From: Nitrosococcus wardiae
Lineage (GTDB): Bacteria > Pseudomonadota > Gammaproteobacteria > Nitrosococcales > Nitrosococcaceae
Direction of reading: 5' to 3'
DNA: 64,000 nucleotides
NCBI RefSeq assembly: GCF_004421105.1
Contig: NZ_CP038033.1
Coordinates: 2,623,659 to 2,687,658 of the forward strand
The notes under the pieces are model-generated. The model made no database searches. It had not been told where the DNA came from and worked only from the letters and a program-made list of their open reading frames with translations. A program made the translations under genes and the position numbers. Positions within the stretch are counted from its first letter, which is position 1; each line of letters begins with the position of its first letter. This document shows positions 48,559 through 57,003 of the stretch, one piece after another.

Positions 48559-48934
48559 AGTGCTTATCTTCCTTACGATACACTCCGCTAGAAACAAAAA
48601 GATTGTAGTATAATTAACCGAATTTTATATATTTTATTGGTTGCGATCCCAAGGATTTTTACTTTAATTAACTTTATGAATTATATACCAGGAGGTGCTA
48701 TATTCCTATGTGGTCGCAGCTAGTAGGGGTTGTGGGTATTGCCTCTGGACAGAGACAACCTTTGCTTTACGCTTCTTTCAAAAAATATTTGTAACCTTTT
48801 CTAAACGCTGGCCCGTTTCCTCTATCGCTTGGTCAATTTTTTCATCGGCGCGTTCAGCCGATCCTTGTTGCTCACCGTTGACTAATCAGGTGTTGCATGC
48901 TACCGCAGGGGTGGTGAAAATAGGAGGAACTTCT
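48559..48934. other. Intergenic region with a short gene scrap on the minus strand
   Basis: The open minus frame 48778-48885 reads SAERADEKIDQAIEETGQRL and a few more residues, resembling the end of a small helical stress or envelope protein, but it has no start. The rest of this gap shows no gene. Confidence 0.3.
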
Positions 48935-49270
48935 ATGAAGACATTAACACGTAATGAATTAAACGCCATGTTGGAACAACATGAAGATTTTTTATTGATT
49001 AATGTGTTATCCGAAGATGCCTTCCGGCAGGCCCATATTCCAGGTTCTTATAATATTCCAGCTGCAGACAAAAATTTTATTCATAAAGTTGAGCAGAAAG
49101 CGGGTAGCAAGGATAAGAAAATCGTTGTTTACTGTGCAAGTTTTGATTGTTCTGCTTCGCCTTCGGCTGCTAAGCAACTAGAGCAAGCAAGTTTTACTCA
49201 AGTGTATGATTATGAAGGTGGTACCAAAGATTGGAAAGAGGGGGGATATCCCGTAAAGGGCGAGGGTTAA
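48935..49270 (+). CDS. Rhodanese-like domain protein
   Basis: 111 residues from ATG 48935, with AGGAGG 8 bases upstream. A single rhodanese fold: ELNAMLEQHEDFLLINVLSE (Cdc25/rhodanese start), FRQAHIPGSYNIPAADKNF, and active loop YCASFDCSASPSAA with catalytic Cys, then AKQLEQASFTQVYDYEGGTK. Family members transfer sulfane sulfur or act as sensors. The substrate is unknown. The AT-rich flanks are non-coding. Confidence 0.88.
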   Translation: MKTLTRNELNAMLEQHEDFLLINVLSEDAFRQAHIPGSYNIPAADKNFIHKVEQKAGSKDKKIVVYCASFDCSASPSAAKQLEQASFTQVYDYEGGTKDWKEGGYPVKGEG

Positions 49271-49773
49271 CCCTTCAATTTTCTTAACCGGGACTGCTAT
49301 AGCAGCTCCCATTGAGATGGAACTTCATTGGCTTTGGGGTCACGCTGACCCCAAGCGCCCTAGGACTCATTATTTACTCAGTTAGGGATGGCACACGGCA
49401 TTCAAGGTAAAGATTCATTAGGCGTTTAAATGTATCGTGGGTGGGCTCTTAGCCTACTTCCTTTTTTAAATAGGCTTATTTTGCAATACATTTTTCAAAT
49501 AAAAAAACTTCTGAAGCTCAAGGGCTAGAATCTATTCTGCCTTTCTTAAACCTACTCCCGGTTTTTTTGATTGCGTGTCTTTATCTATAAAGTGTCGTGT
49601 GGTAGCGACATAATTTCTGATATTTTTTACTCTAATTTTTCATAAGTTATTGTTTTAATTATAAATATAAATATGGCTTTTATTTTGCATATGAATAGAT
49701 AATTTTGTTTTAGGTAGGCATTCTTGGGGAATGCTATCCCAAAAAATCTATATAAATTTAGTAGGAGGTGGGT
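49271..49773. other. Intergenic region with a hairpin near 49334-49354
   Basis: AT-rich DNA of about 500 bases with a perfect 9-bp dyad, TTGGGGTCA and TGACCCCAA, around a CGC loop (49334-49354). No U run follows, so it is a weak terminator or REP-like hairpin. No gene is visible. Confidence 0.4.
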
Positions 49774-50478
49774 ATGGGTATGAAGGATCAATGCCTAGAA
49801 AATGCTATCACTGATTCCAACACGCTACTGCAATACGGGCTTAACGTAAGGCAGTACGATAACCAAGCGGGAAGCATCTTTATTATCCATAGCGATAAAA
49901 AGGAGCGGCATGCATTGCATCAGATGTGTGCTTCGGGGGGATGGGAGATTAAAAATTTTTCTTCAGCGGAAGCTTTTTTGGATGAATTTGACCCTGTGCG
50001 TCCAGGTTGTCTGCTACTCGACATCCATGTACCCAAGATGGGGGGGTTGTCGCTCCAGAGACAATTACGAGAGCGGAATAGTTTGTTGCCTATTTTGTTT
50101 ATCTCCTCCCATGGAACAGTCCCTGAGGCGGTGGAGGCGATCCACGGGGGCGCCGTCGACTTTTTTACGAATCCTTTGCAGAAAACGGTGCTATTAAAAC
50201 GTCTTTGGACCTGTATGGATATGGACCGAGCTGCTCGGGAAAAACAACGAAAGCGGGAAGAAATTACTGCGCGGATAGCTCAGCTTACTCAACGGGAACA
50301 GGAAGTTATGGAACTGGTGGTAAAGGGGCGATTGAACAAATTGATTGCCTCTGATTTGGGGATTAGCATCAAAACAGTTGAAACTCACCGAGCACAGGTG
50401 ATGAAAAAACTCCAAGTAAGGACCCAGGCTGATCTGATCCACTTGTTTTTGTTATATTCTGACAAGATGGAGCATTAA
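49774..50478 (+). CDS. FixJ/NarL-type response regulator with degenerate receiver
   Basis: About 234 residues. The receiver (about 30-145) keeps the phospho-acceptor Asp83 in CLLLDIHVPKMGG, but the acidic pair after the first strand is replaced (IIHSDKKE) and the invariant Lys of the KP motif is Asn133 (FFTNPLQK). The C-terminal LuxR HTH reads LTQREQEVMELVVKGRLNKL and SIKTVETHRAQVMKKLQV. It is likely an orphan or atypically controlled regulator; no kinase gene adjoins. The start follows AGGAGG directly (ATG 49774; GTG 49768 and ATG 49780 are in frame). Confidence 0.85.
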   Translation: MGMKDQCLENAITDSNTLLQYGLNVRQYDNQAGSIFIIHSDKKERHALHQMCASGGWEIKNFSSAEAFLDEFDPVRPGCLLLDIHVPKMGGLSLQRQLRERNSLLPILFISSHGTVPEAVEAIHGGAVDFFTNPLQKTVLLKRLWTCMDMDRAAREKQRKREEITARIAQLTQREQEVMELVVKGRLNKLIASDLGISIKTVETHRAQVMKKLQVRTQADLIHLFLLYSDKMEH

Positions 50479-50487
50479 AGTATCCGT

Positions 50488-50536
50488 TATTCTCCAGATT
50501 AAGTTCCGGTTAAACCGGAACTTAATCTGGAGAATA
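50488..50536. terminator. Long perfect hairpin between convergent genes
   Basis: Arms TATTCTCCAGATTAAGTTCC plus GGTT (50488-50511) and its exact reverse complement (50513-50536) are separated by a single base, a 24-bp perfect dyad. It sits between the LuxR-type regulator (plus) and archease (minus). It may terminate both genes, although no U run is present. Confidence 0.6.
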
Positions 50537-50568
50537 GAAAATTCGATATTCTGCATAGCAACGTCTTA

Positions 50569-51000
50569 CTAGATGTCAAGGATTATATTAGCTGTCCAAC
50601 CATTTTCATCTTGCTCCAAGCTAAAGCGGTGCAGGGTCACTGCCTTAACGTCAACTCCTTGTTCATGGCGGTGGGGATTGAGCTTTTCTCCTACTGCGTC
50701 GGTTTGCAGGTAATAGGTCCCCTGTTCTTCCCGAATGGCCACCTTGGGCGCACGTAGCAATAACTGTTCTGAATCTTTGTAATAAATTAGCTCTTGCAGA
50801 AAATCGAAAAGCAGCATATCGGCAGTCTCGTTCTCTAAAGTGATCGAGCAGTGTTGTTTAGGTTTAATGGAATTTAAGTCCTCGATCATCACGTTCATGG
50901 TGGCGTCGGCTGCAGAACTGAAAACTTCGCCAAGATCTGGTCCCCAAGCCCGAAACTCCACATCGGCTATCGCGACTTCATCGAGAAATTGGTAAGGCAT
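50569..51000 (-). CDS. Archease
   Basis: 143 residues from ATG 51000 (AAGGAG upstream). Archease motifs: MPYQFLDEVAIADVEFRAWG, the DLGEVFSSAADATMNVMIED helix, the ADMLLFDFLQELIYYKDSEQ helix, and the final VKAVTLHRFSLEQDENG. Archease activates RtcB RNA ligase by promoting guanylate transfer and GTP use. An upstream open extension to 51378 overlaps the GTPase gene and is not needed. It is the last gene of the Hsp70-RtcB run. Confidence 0.88.
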   Translation of the reverse strand: MPYQFLDEVAIADVEFRAWGPDLGEVFSSAADATMNVMIEDLNSIKPKQHCSITLENETADMLLFDFLQELIYYKDSEQLLLRAPKVAIREEQGTYYLQTDAVGEKLNPHRHEQGVDVKAVTLHRFSLEQDENGWTANIILDI

Positions 51001-51019
51001 TGGATTGAATGCTCCTTCT

Positions 51020-51946
51020 TTAGCTGGCAGCGTTAGTAAAGGGGCTCGGCGCCACTTGCGAGATCTCGCAGGCTCGTAATGATTCCCTAATTTGAGCTTC
51101 CTTCGGTTTGATGTTTGAGCCAATAAACACCAGAAGTCCGGTTTCTTCTTCGGATAAAGGTTCCAGTGTCCATCGTCTATTGACATAATTAAAAAGATAG
51201 CTTCTGTCTGGAAAAGGCACGAATCCTTTAGCTCGGTAAATTTCAGGCCCAAGTTCTTTGACAAGGCGCTCAAAGCAGCTTCGCTGCAGGGGGCCTGTTG
51301 GACGATAGCTGAAAGATTCGTATTCAGGCTGGTGGGAGTATTCCGCAGGTTGCACTTTCTGATGATGAACAAGCCCAAACAGCAGTTCAGGATCCACCTG
51401 ACAATAAGTAGTGGGAATAATCGGTGCGCTTGAATTGAGGGTGCGTAACCTAGTTTGGAGCGATTGCTGCTGGTGGGGGGACACCAGGTCGGACTTGTTC
51501 AGCAGCAGTAAATCAGCTGCTTTGATTTGGACTTGGATCGTGTGCCCCACATCTGGAAATGCCACCATCGCATCGGCATCCATGATAGTGATGACGCCGT
51601 CCATCCGGATTTGAGGAATCAGGTCCGAGACATCAAAAACCAGGGCATCAGGTTCAGCGACACCGGTGGCTTCCACTACAATGGCCTCCGGCGTCGCGGT
51701 TTCAATAATTTCTTCGAGGGCGGCCTCAAATTCTCCCATCAGCGAACAACATACGCACCCCCCCTCCAGCTCGATAATTTGTAAGTTCTTGCCTTTGACT
51801 AGCTTGCCATCAATACCGAATTCTCCAAATTCATTGATGAGGAGAGCAAGGCGCAGGGCAGAAGACTGGACCATGTGCTGCAGCAGTGTGGTTTTGCCGG
51901 AACCTAAAGGTCCAGTGAGGAGAATGAGAGGAGTTTGGATGGGCAT
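51020..51946 (-). CDS. CobW/COG0523-family GTPase
   Basis: 308 residues. Walker A GPLGSGKTTLLQHM, metal-binding CxCC motif in EGGCVCCSLMGEFEAAL, NKSDLVSP and a C-terminal CobW domain (PFPDRSYLFNYVNRRWTLEP). The family delivers or inserts metals (Zn, Co, Fe) with GTP hydrolysis. It starts 2 bases after rtcB and is 19 bases before archease. RtcB needs Mn2+, so a metal-chaperone role for the ligase is plausible but unproven. Confidence 0.9.
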   Translation of the reverse strand: MPIQTPLILLTGPLGSGKTTLLQHMVQSSALRLALLINEFGEFGIDGKLVKGKNLQIIELEGGCVCCSLMGEFEAALEEIIETATPEAIVVEATGVAEPDALVFDVSDLIPQIRMDGVITIMDADAMVAFPDVGHTIQVQIKAADLLLLNKSDLVSPHQQQSLQTRLRTLNSSAPIIPTTYCQVDPELLFGLVHHQKVQPAEYSHQPEYESFSYRPTGPLQRSCFERLVKELGPEIYRAKGFVPFPDRSYLFNYVNRRWTLEPLSEEETGLLVFIGSNIKPKEAQIRESLRACEISQVAPSPFTNAAS

Positions 51947-51948
51947 GA

Positions 51949-53409
51949 TTATCCTTTGATGTTGCCAATGGGGATAAAGCGCACTACCGGTTTACTGAGA
52001 CCGGCAAGATCCGTGGCTGTTACCACCTCATCAATATCCTTGTAAGCGCCACCTGCTTCTTCAGCCACCCCTCGTTTGGAGACGCTACGAATATAAATGC
52101 CCCGTTCTTCCAGTTGACTGAGTAAGGCCTCGCCCTGCCATTGTTTTCGTGCTTTGCGGCGGCTCATGGTGCGGCCACTGCCGTGGGCGGTACTAAAGAA
52201 GGTTTGGGCGCCGTCCGGAGTGCCAATCAGCAAATAAGAGCCGGTTTCCATGCTGCCCCCAATGATGACAGGCTGGCCCACTTGGCGATAGATTTCCGGA
52301 AGTTCGGATCTGCCAGGGCCAAAGGCCCGGGTGGCTCCTTTACGATGGACCAATAACGTTCGCTGTTTGCCGTTGACTTGATGGGGTTCTAATTTTGCTG
52401 TGTTATGGGCGACATCATAAATCATGTGCATGCCGAGATCTTCTGTCGAGCGTCCCAAAACTTCTGCAAAGACCTCCCGAACTCGATGCAGAATAACTTG
52501 TCGATTGGCGAATGACATATTGAGGGCGCATTTCATCGCTGCAAAATAGTCCTGGCCTTCCGGTGAATGAAAGGGGGCGCAGGCAAGTTCCCGGTCCCGG
52601 ATTTCTAAGCCGTATTTGCTGGTCATCACTTTGAGGAACCGTTGCAGATAATCGGTCGCGACCTGATGGCCAAAACCTCGGCTACCACAATGGAACATGA
52701 TCACCACCTGTTCCGGCAGATCCAGTCCAAAGAAACGGGCAAGTGTTGGATCATAGATATTTTCTGGATGGACGACCTGGATCTCAAGGTAATGATTGCC
52801 TGAGCCTAGCGTCCCTAGTTGGTTGAGTCCCCGATCAATGGCCCGTTCGCTGATCTTGGCCGGCTCCGCACCGCCAATAACTCCCCCTTCTTCGGTGCGT
52901 TCTAGATCCTCTTCCCATCCCAAGCCTTGTTGTACGCACCAGCGGGCACCCTGTTGGCATACCTGGCGGAATTCAGACCGGGAAACCTTGAGTAGACCGC
53001 TGCTTCCCACTCCCGCGGGTATTTGTTTGAAAAGCCGATCTACCAGGGTTTTCAAATGGGGTTTAACTTCTTTATAGCTGAGATGGGTTTTTATGAGGCG
53101 CATGCCGCAGTTAATGTCAAAACCAATCCCCCCGGGTGAGATAACACCATCGTTATCCACATCCATGGCAGCCACCCCGCCAATGGGGAACCCATAGCCG
53201 AAATGCCCATCAGGCATACAGAAGGCGTATTGGGTGATGCCCGGAAGACAGGCCACATTGCTGATTTGGTCATAAACGGTCTCATCCATGGCGCGGATAA
53301 TCTTTTCTGTGCCATAGATTCGCGCCGGGACCCGCATTCCCGCTTTGAAGGAACGGGGGAGTTCCCAAATGGTCTCTGTGACTCGCTCTAGCTGATTGAG
53401 AGTTGCCAT
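51949..53409 (-). CDS. rtcB: RNA-splicing ligase RtcB
   Basis: The 486-residue ligase joins RNA 2',3'-cyclic phosphate or 3'-phosphate ends to 5'-OH ends using GTP and Mn2+. The motifs SPGGIGFDINCGMRLIKT, GTLGSGNHYLEIQ, MFHCGSRGFGHQVATDYLQR and STAHGSGRTMSRRKARKQWQ include the guanylylated histidine (AHGSG) and metal ligands. Neither rtcA nor rtcR is near. It is cotranscribed with the GTPase and archease, and 47 bases follow DUF72. Confidence 0.95.
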   Translation of the reverse strand: MATLNQLERVTETIWELPRSFKAGMRVPARIYGTEKIIRAMDETVYDQISNVACLPGITQYAFCMPDGHFGYGFPIGGVAAMDVDNDGVISPGGIGFDINCGMRLIKTHLSYKEVKPHLKTLVDRLFKQIPAGVGSSGLLKVSRSEFRQVCQQGARWCVQQGLGWEEDLERTEEGGVIGGAEPAKISERAIDRGLNQLGTLGSGNHYLEIQVVHPENIYDPTLARFFGLDLPEQVVIMFHCGSRGFGHQVATDYLQRFLKVMTSKYGLEIRDRELACAPFHSPEGQDYFAAMKCALNMSFANRQVILHRVREVFAEVLGRSTEDLGMHMIYDVAHNTAKLEPHQVNGKQRTLLVHRKGATRAFGPGRSELPEIYRQVGQPVIIGGSMETGSYLLIGTPDGAQTFFSTAHGSGRTMSRRKARKQWQGEALLSQLEERGIYIRSVSKRGVAEEAGGAYKDIDEVVTATDLAGLSKPVVRFIPIGNIKG

Positions 53410-53445
53410 AAGATCAAATCACCGAATTTGTTTGCCATATGATGA

Positions 53446-53457
53446 ATCTATATAGAT
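53446..53457. promoter_or_regulatory. 12-base palindrome upstream of rtcB
   Basis: ATCTATATAGAT is a perfect palindrome 36 bases upstream of the rtcB start, at the end of the DUF72 gene. It could be an internal operator of the run or an incidental AT palindrome; no clear -35/-10 pair was fixed. Confidence 0.25.
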
Positions 53458-54185
53458 CAATTTTGCAGATAACGCTTGAGATCGACAGCGTTCTGGATAG
53501 CATAGCCTTGTTGGTCATTGTTGAAGTAGGCGTAGACATCCAGGCCTTCTTGGAGATAGGTGTGAATACGGCGGGCTTCGGTGGTGAGAAACTGGGGAGA
53601 GTAGCTGCCTTGGGAATGATTGCCATGAAAGCGGAGATAAATCCAGTGGCTAGTGATACGGCGTGGGTGTTCCGGAAGCATGTCGTGGATGCAAAGGGCT
53701 ACCCTGTGGTGCTCCAGTAGTTGAAAAACTTCCTCGCACAACCAACTCGGATGGCGGAACTCCATGGCCCAGCGGTAAGGGGTCGGCAGGGCTTTTAAAA
53801 AGGCGGTCAAACGGGGGAGGTTCCGGTTCCAGCGGGGGGGCAATTGAACCAGGATGGGGCCAAGAAAGGAGTGGAGATGATCAGCCCGCTCCAGGAAGTG
53901 GAGAACGGTGTCTTGAGGATCTTTAAGCCGCTTAAGATGGCTGCCATAGCGGCTAAATTTTAGAGCATAGCAGAAATTGGAGGGGGCTTGTTCTCGCCAG
54001 GAATCAAAGACTTCTGCTTCGGGGAGGCGGTAAAAAGTATTATTAATTTCAACAGTATCGAAATGTTTGGCATATTCTCCAAACCAATGTCGTTTGGGCA
54101 ACGTTTCAGGATAAAAAATCCCTTGCCAATGATCATACTGATACCCTGAAGTGCCAATATAGGGTTTTCCCCGAGCCTTGCCCAT
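53457..54185 (-). CDS. DUF72 (YecE-like) protein
   Basis: 242 residues from ATG 54185, where AAGGAGGT lies 7 bases upstream; the first in-frame ATG at 54203 overlaps the Hsp70 stop. The family core: IGTSGYQYDHWQGIFYPET, YAKHFDTVEINNTFYRLP, RYGSHLKRLKDPQDTVLHFL and WIYLRFHGNHSQGSYSPQFL near the C-terminus. DUF72 proteins have a TIM-barrel-like fold but no agreed function. It follows the Hsp70 gene (TAATG overlap) and precedes rtcB. Confidence 0.88.
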   Translation of the reverse strand: MGKARGKPYIGTSGYQYDHWQGIFYPETLPKRHWFGEYAKHFDTVEINNTFYRLPEAEVFDSWREQAPSNFCYALKFSRYGSHLKRLKDPQDTVLHFLERADHLHSFLGPILVQLPPRWNRNLPRLTAFLKALPTPYRWAMEFRHPSWLCEEVFQLLEHHRVALCIHDMLPEHPRRITSHWIYLRFHGNHSQGSYSPQFLTTEARRIHTYLQEGLDVYAYFNNDQQGYAIQNAVDLKRYLQN

Positions 54186-54202
54186 GAAGGTGACCTCCTT
54201 CA

Positions 54203-56992
54203 TTAGTCGATAAGTTTCAGCGCTGGCGGCAGGGAATCCCCAAAAACTCGGCGTTCATCAGCCTCATCCAGTTCTACCACTTCTCGAACCATCCCTGCCC
54301 AAGCGGGGGGAGCCTTTACCCCTATGAGCTGCTCAATGATCCGGGTCCGAAGTTTTAGCTCCAGGTCCCTTTCCCGGTCCCCGCTCCTGCGAGCCATTAA
54401 GGCCGCGGCAAAAGGTGCCGGGGTAACCGCTTTCCAATCGACCTCCAAGAGCTGCTGCAACCACTGTGCAACCACTTCCTTGGGAACCACGTTATGGGCG
54501 CTGCCATAAAAGGGTACCCGTGCCCCAATACGGCCTACGGCCCACCAGGAGTGGGGATTTTCGCTAGGCTTGCGCAACCGCTCTAGCAGCCATTCACCGA
54601 CTTCTATCTTGTGGGATACGGAAAGGCGTTCTAAAGAACCGGCGAGACGGACCATATCGTCATAGCCTTGCTTCTTGGGCCCGGCAGGTCGCTTTCCTTG
54701 TTGCTTGCCGGGTGGCTGCAGATAGAAAGCGATGTCCTCAAAAATATGCGTTTGAGCGGCTTCCTCTAAACCGCCGGCGATGCGCCGCCAGAGGGTCCAC
54801 CATTCGGCCCAGACTTGGGTGACAGGCACAAATTGAATGCCTTGCTCAAAGAGAGTCCATACTTGTTGGACTCGCCAATCATCAAGAGGATAGCCGAAAC
54901 CCGGCCGCAAACAATAGCCGGTGAGGTTGAACCATACCCGTTCATGGTCTGCTGAGCGCCGTCGCCGCCGCGCCCGCTCCCAAAGGAGACCGAATAATTC
55001 CCGCAACAAGGCGGTATCCCAGTGGTCACGAGGTCCTAGGCGCTTCTCCAAGTCGCTGCGCAGCCGTTTAGTTTCCTTGGGGGATACGGCTTGGGAACGG
55101 CTCCCGTAAATGCGGTCAAGCTGTTGAGCGGCTTCGCCAAATCGAGGATGGAGTGAGGTGAGAGGCTCAGGGGTTGGCTGGGGTTCCGCCGTTTCGGCGC
55201 GCAGTTGGAACTCTAATTTCCAGCGTCCCCCCCCTTTCTCAACGCTGACACAGTGCATTTCCAGGGTTCCCACCTCAGTGAGGATGGTGGCCAGTTGTAC
55301 TGGAATTTCCGGTACTGAGGTTTGGGAGGTGGGCTTAATCACCGTGGCGATAGGGGGAAGAGAGGTAAAGTGGGGAATTTGGATGGCTGCCAACTCTCCA
55401 GGTTGGTAAGTCGTATCGGCAGTGGAAGAAACCAGATGAAAGCGGACCGGTTGACCGAGGCGCAGGGAGAAGGTGCGTTCTTTGAGTTGGATCTCCCGCC
55501 CTTCTTCGGTTCCTCGGGGGAGCACGCAAACGCCGCGGTGGGTCTCTTTTTCCTCTTCTAGCATCAAAAAATAGCTGCGTGCCGAGCCACCGCCAATCCG
55601 GGGCGCAGTCCCTGAACGGGCTAAGCCATAGGCGACAGCACCTCGCGCGACTGCCACCTCAGGATTTTCGTTGTGGAGCACTTTCAGGGGCGCCTGGCGC
55701 CATTGAGCTAACACCTCAAGCAGCCGTTCGGCCAGCAGTTGGCTACGGAATACCCCGCCATTAAGAAGCACGGCATCGGGGATGGGCAGGGTCTCATTGG
55801 AAGGGGCACGGTCGCCCAGGGCTTCCCGAGAGACTTGGGCATGCTGGGCTAAAAACGCTGCCACATGGCGGGTAATGGCCGGATCGGCCACATAAGGTAG
55901 TCCAAATTCGACAATACCGCCGCGTACCCGCTGGGGCCGCTCCTCGGGCCCTACCCGGGGAAAAAAGCCGTCGAGGACCATGCGGTTGACTTCATCCCGG
56001 GTGAGCTCGGTGGAGCGGGCACCGCCAATCAATTGGGTGCCTGCCCCAAGGAGGGTCACGGTTACCGCCTCGGGGGCCTGGGGGGTTAGCAAGCGTTCCT
56101 TGGCGACGCGGCATTGCTGAGTTAGTTGGGACAGGCGGGCAGTCCCGAGCGGAGTCCCGGAGGCCGCGAGGCGTCCTTCCGCCACGTGGGCTAACCCCAA
56201 ATCCATATTATCCCCCCCCAGCATGAGATGGTCGCCGACGCCTACCCGCGTCAGTTCTGGTTCTGCTTGGTCCGGCGCTATCCGGATCAAGGTCAGGTCC
56301 GTGGTTCCCCCACCCACGTCGCAGACCAATGCTAAACGGATATCCTGGAGTGCGGGGTCAAGCTCATCTTGGTGCCGAAAAAGCCAGTCATAGAAAGCCG
56401 CTTGAGGTTCTTCCAGCAAGCGGATGTGGTTGAGGCCGGCGGCGTTAGCCGCCTGGACAGTAAGGGCTCGGGCCGCCTCATCAAAGGAAGCCGGTACAGT
56501 GAGCACCACTTCCTGCTGTTCCAGGGGCGCTTTGGGGAAACGCCAATTCCAGGCCGCTCGTATATGGGCCAGGTAGCTGGCGCTGGCATTGAGGGGGGAG
56601 ATCTTGGGCACCTCGGGCACCGCTCCCCAAGGCAGAATGGGCGCAGTGCGGTCCACGCCGTGATGGGAAAGCCAGCTTTTAGCGCTGGCCACGAACCGGC
56701 CCGGGACTTGGGTACCCAGATCCTGGGCCAAACTTCCCACTACTGCTTGGGGGATGTCGACCACATCAGCTCGAGGCCAGGGGAGCTGGATATCTGCCTC
56801 ATTCAATTCCCCTGGGGCCGGGTGATAACGTACCGACGGCAGCGCCGGCCGAGCGGCGACCTCCCCCAAAGCCACCAATTGCTCGATTTCAAATAGCTGA
56901 ATGAGGGGCACCTGCCCCTGATCGTTCTTTTCCCCATAGGCGACGACGGTATGGGTAGTACCTAAATCAATACCAACCAAATAATGGGACAC
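54203..56992 (-). CDS. Atypical Hsp70-family ATPase with long C-terminal extension
   Basis: 929 residues. The ATPase part keeps the phosphate loops GIDLGTTHTVVAYGE, VLTVPASFDEAARALTVQAA, CDVGGGTTDLTLI and LLNGGVFRSQLLAERL, a DnaK-like actin fold. A beta domain follows (about 440-560), but beyond 600 lies a large helical region (ERARRRRRSADHERVWFNLT, GYDDMVRLAGSLERL) absent from DnaK. No J-domain or nucleotide exchange gene adjoins. It resembles the next Hsp70 (57004-58848), and both are coupled to DUF2760. Confidence 0.9.
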   Translation of the reverse strand: MSHYLVGIDLGTTHTVVAYGEKNDQGQVPLIQLFEIEQLVALGEVAARPALPSVRYHPAPGELNEADIQLPWPRADVVDIPQAVVGSLAQDLGTQVPGRFVASAKSWLSHHGVDRTAPILPWGAVPEVPKISPLNASASYLAHIRAAWNWRFPKAPLEQQEVVLTVPASFDEAARALTVQAANAAGLNHIRLLEEPQAAFYDWLFRHQDELDPALQDIRLALVCDVGGGTTDLTLIRIAPDQAEPELTRVGVGDHLMLGGDNMDLGLAHVAEGRLAASGTPLGTARLSQLTQQCRVAKERLLTPQAPEAVTVTLLGAGTQLIGGARSTELTRDEVNRMVLDGFFPRVGPEERPQRVRGGIVEFGLPYVADPAITRHVAAFLAQHAQVSREALGDRAPSNETLPIPDAVLLNGGVFRSQLLAERLLEVLAQWRQAPLKVLHNENPEVAVARGAVAYGLARSGTAPRIGGGSARSYFLMLEEEKETHRGVCVLPRGTEEGREIQLKERTFSLRLGQPVRFHLVSSTADTTYQPGELAAIQIPHFTSLPPIATVIKPTSQTSVPEIPVQLATILTEVGTLEMHCVSVEKGGGRWKLEFQLRAETAEPQPTPEPLTSLHPRFGEAAQQLDRIYGSRSQAVSPKETKRLRSDLEKRLGPRDHWDTALLRELFGLLWERARRRRRSADHERVWFNLTGYCLRPGFGYPLDDWRVQQVWTLFEQGIQFVPVTQVWAEWWTLWRRIAGGLEEAAQTHIFEDIAFYLQPPGKQQGKRPAGPKKQGYDDMVRLAGSLERLSVSHKIEVGEWLLERLRKPSENPHSWWAVGRIGARVPFYGSAHNVVPKEVVAQWLQQLLEVDWKAVTPAPFAAALMARRSGDRERDLELKLRTRIIEQLIGVKAPPAWAGMVREVVELDEADERRVFGDSLPPALKLID

Positions 56993-57003
56993 CTCAAGCC
57001 TTC

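Noticed and set aside
51000-51378. N-terminal extension of the archease frame
   Set aside because: It lies wholly inside the GTPase gene; archease begins at ATG 51000 with a good ribosome site.
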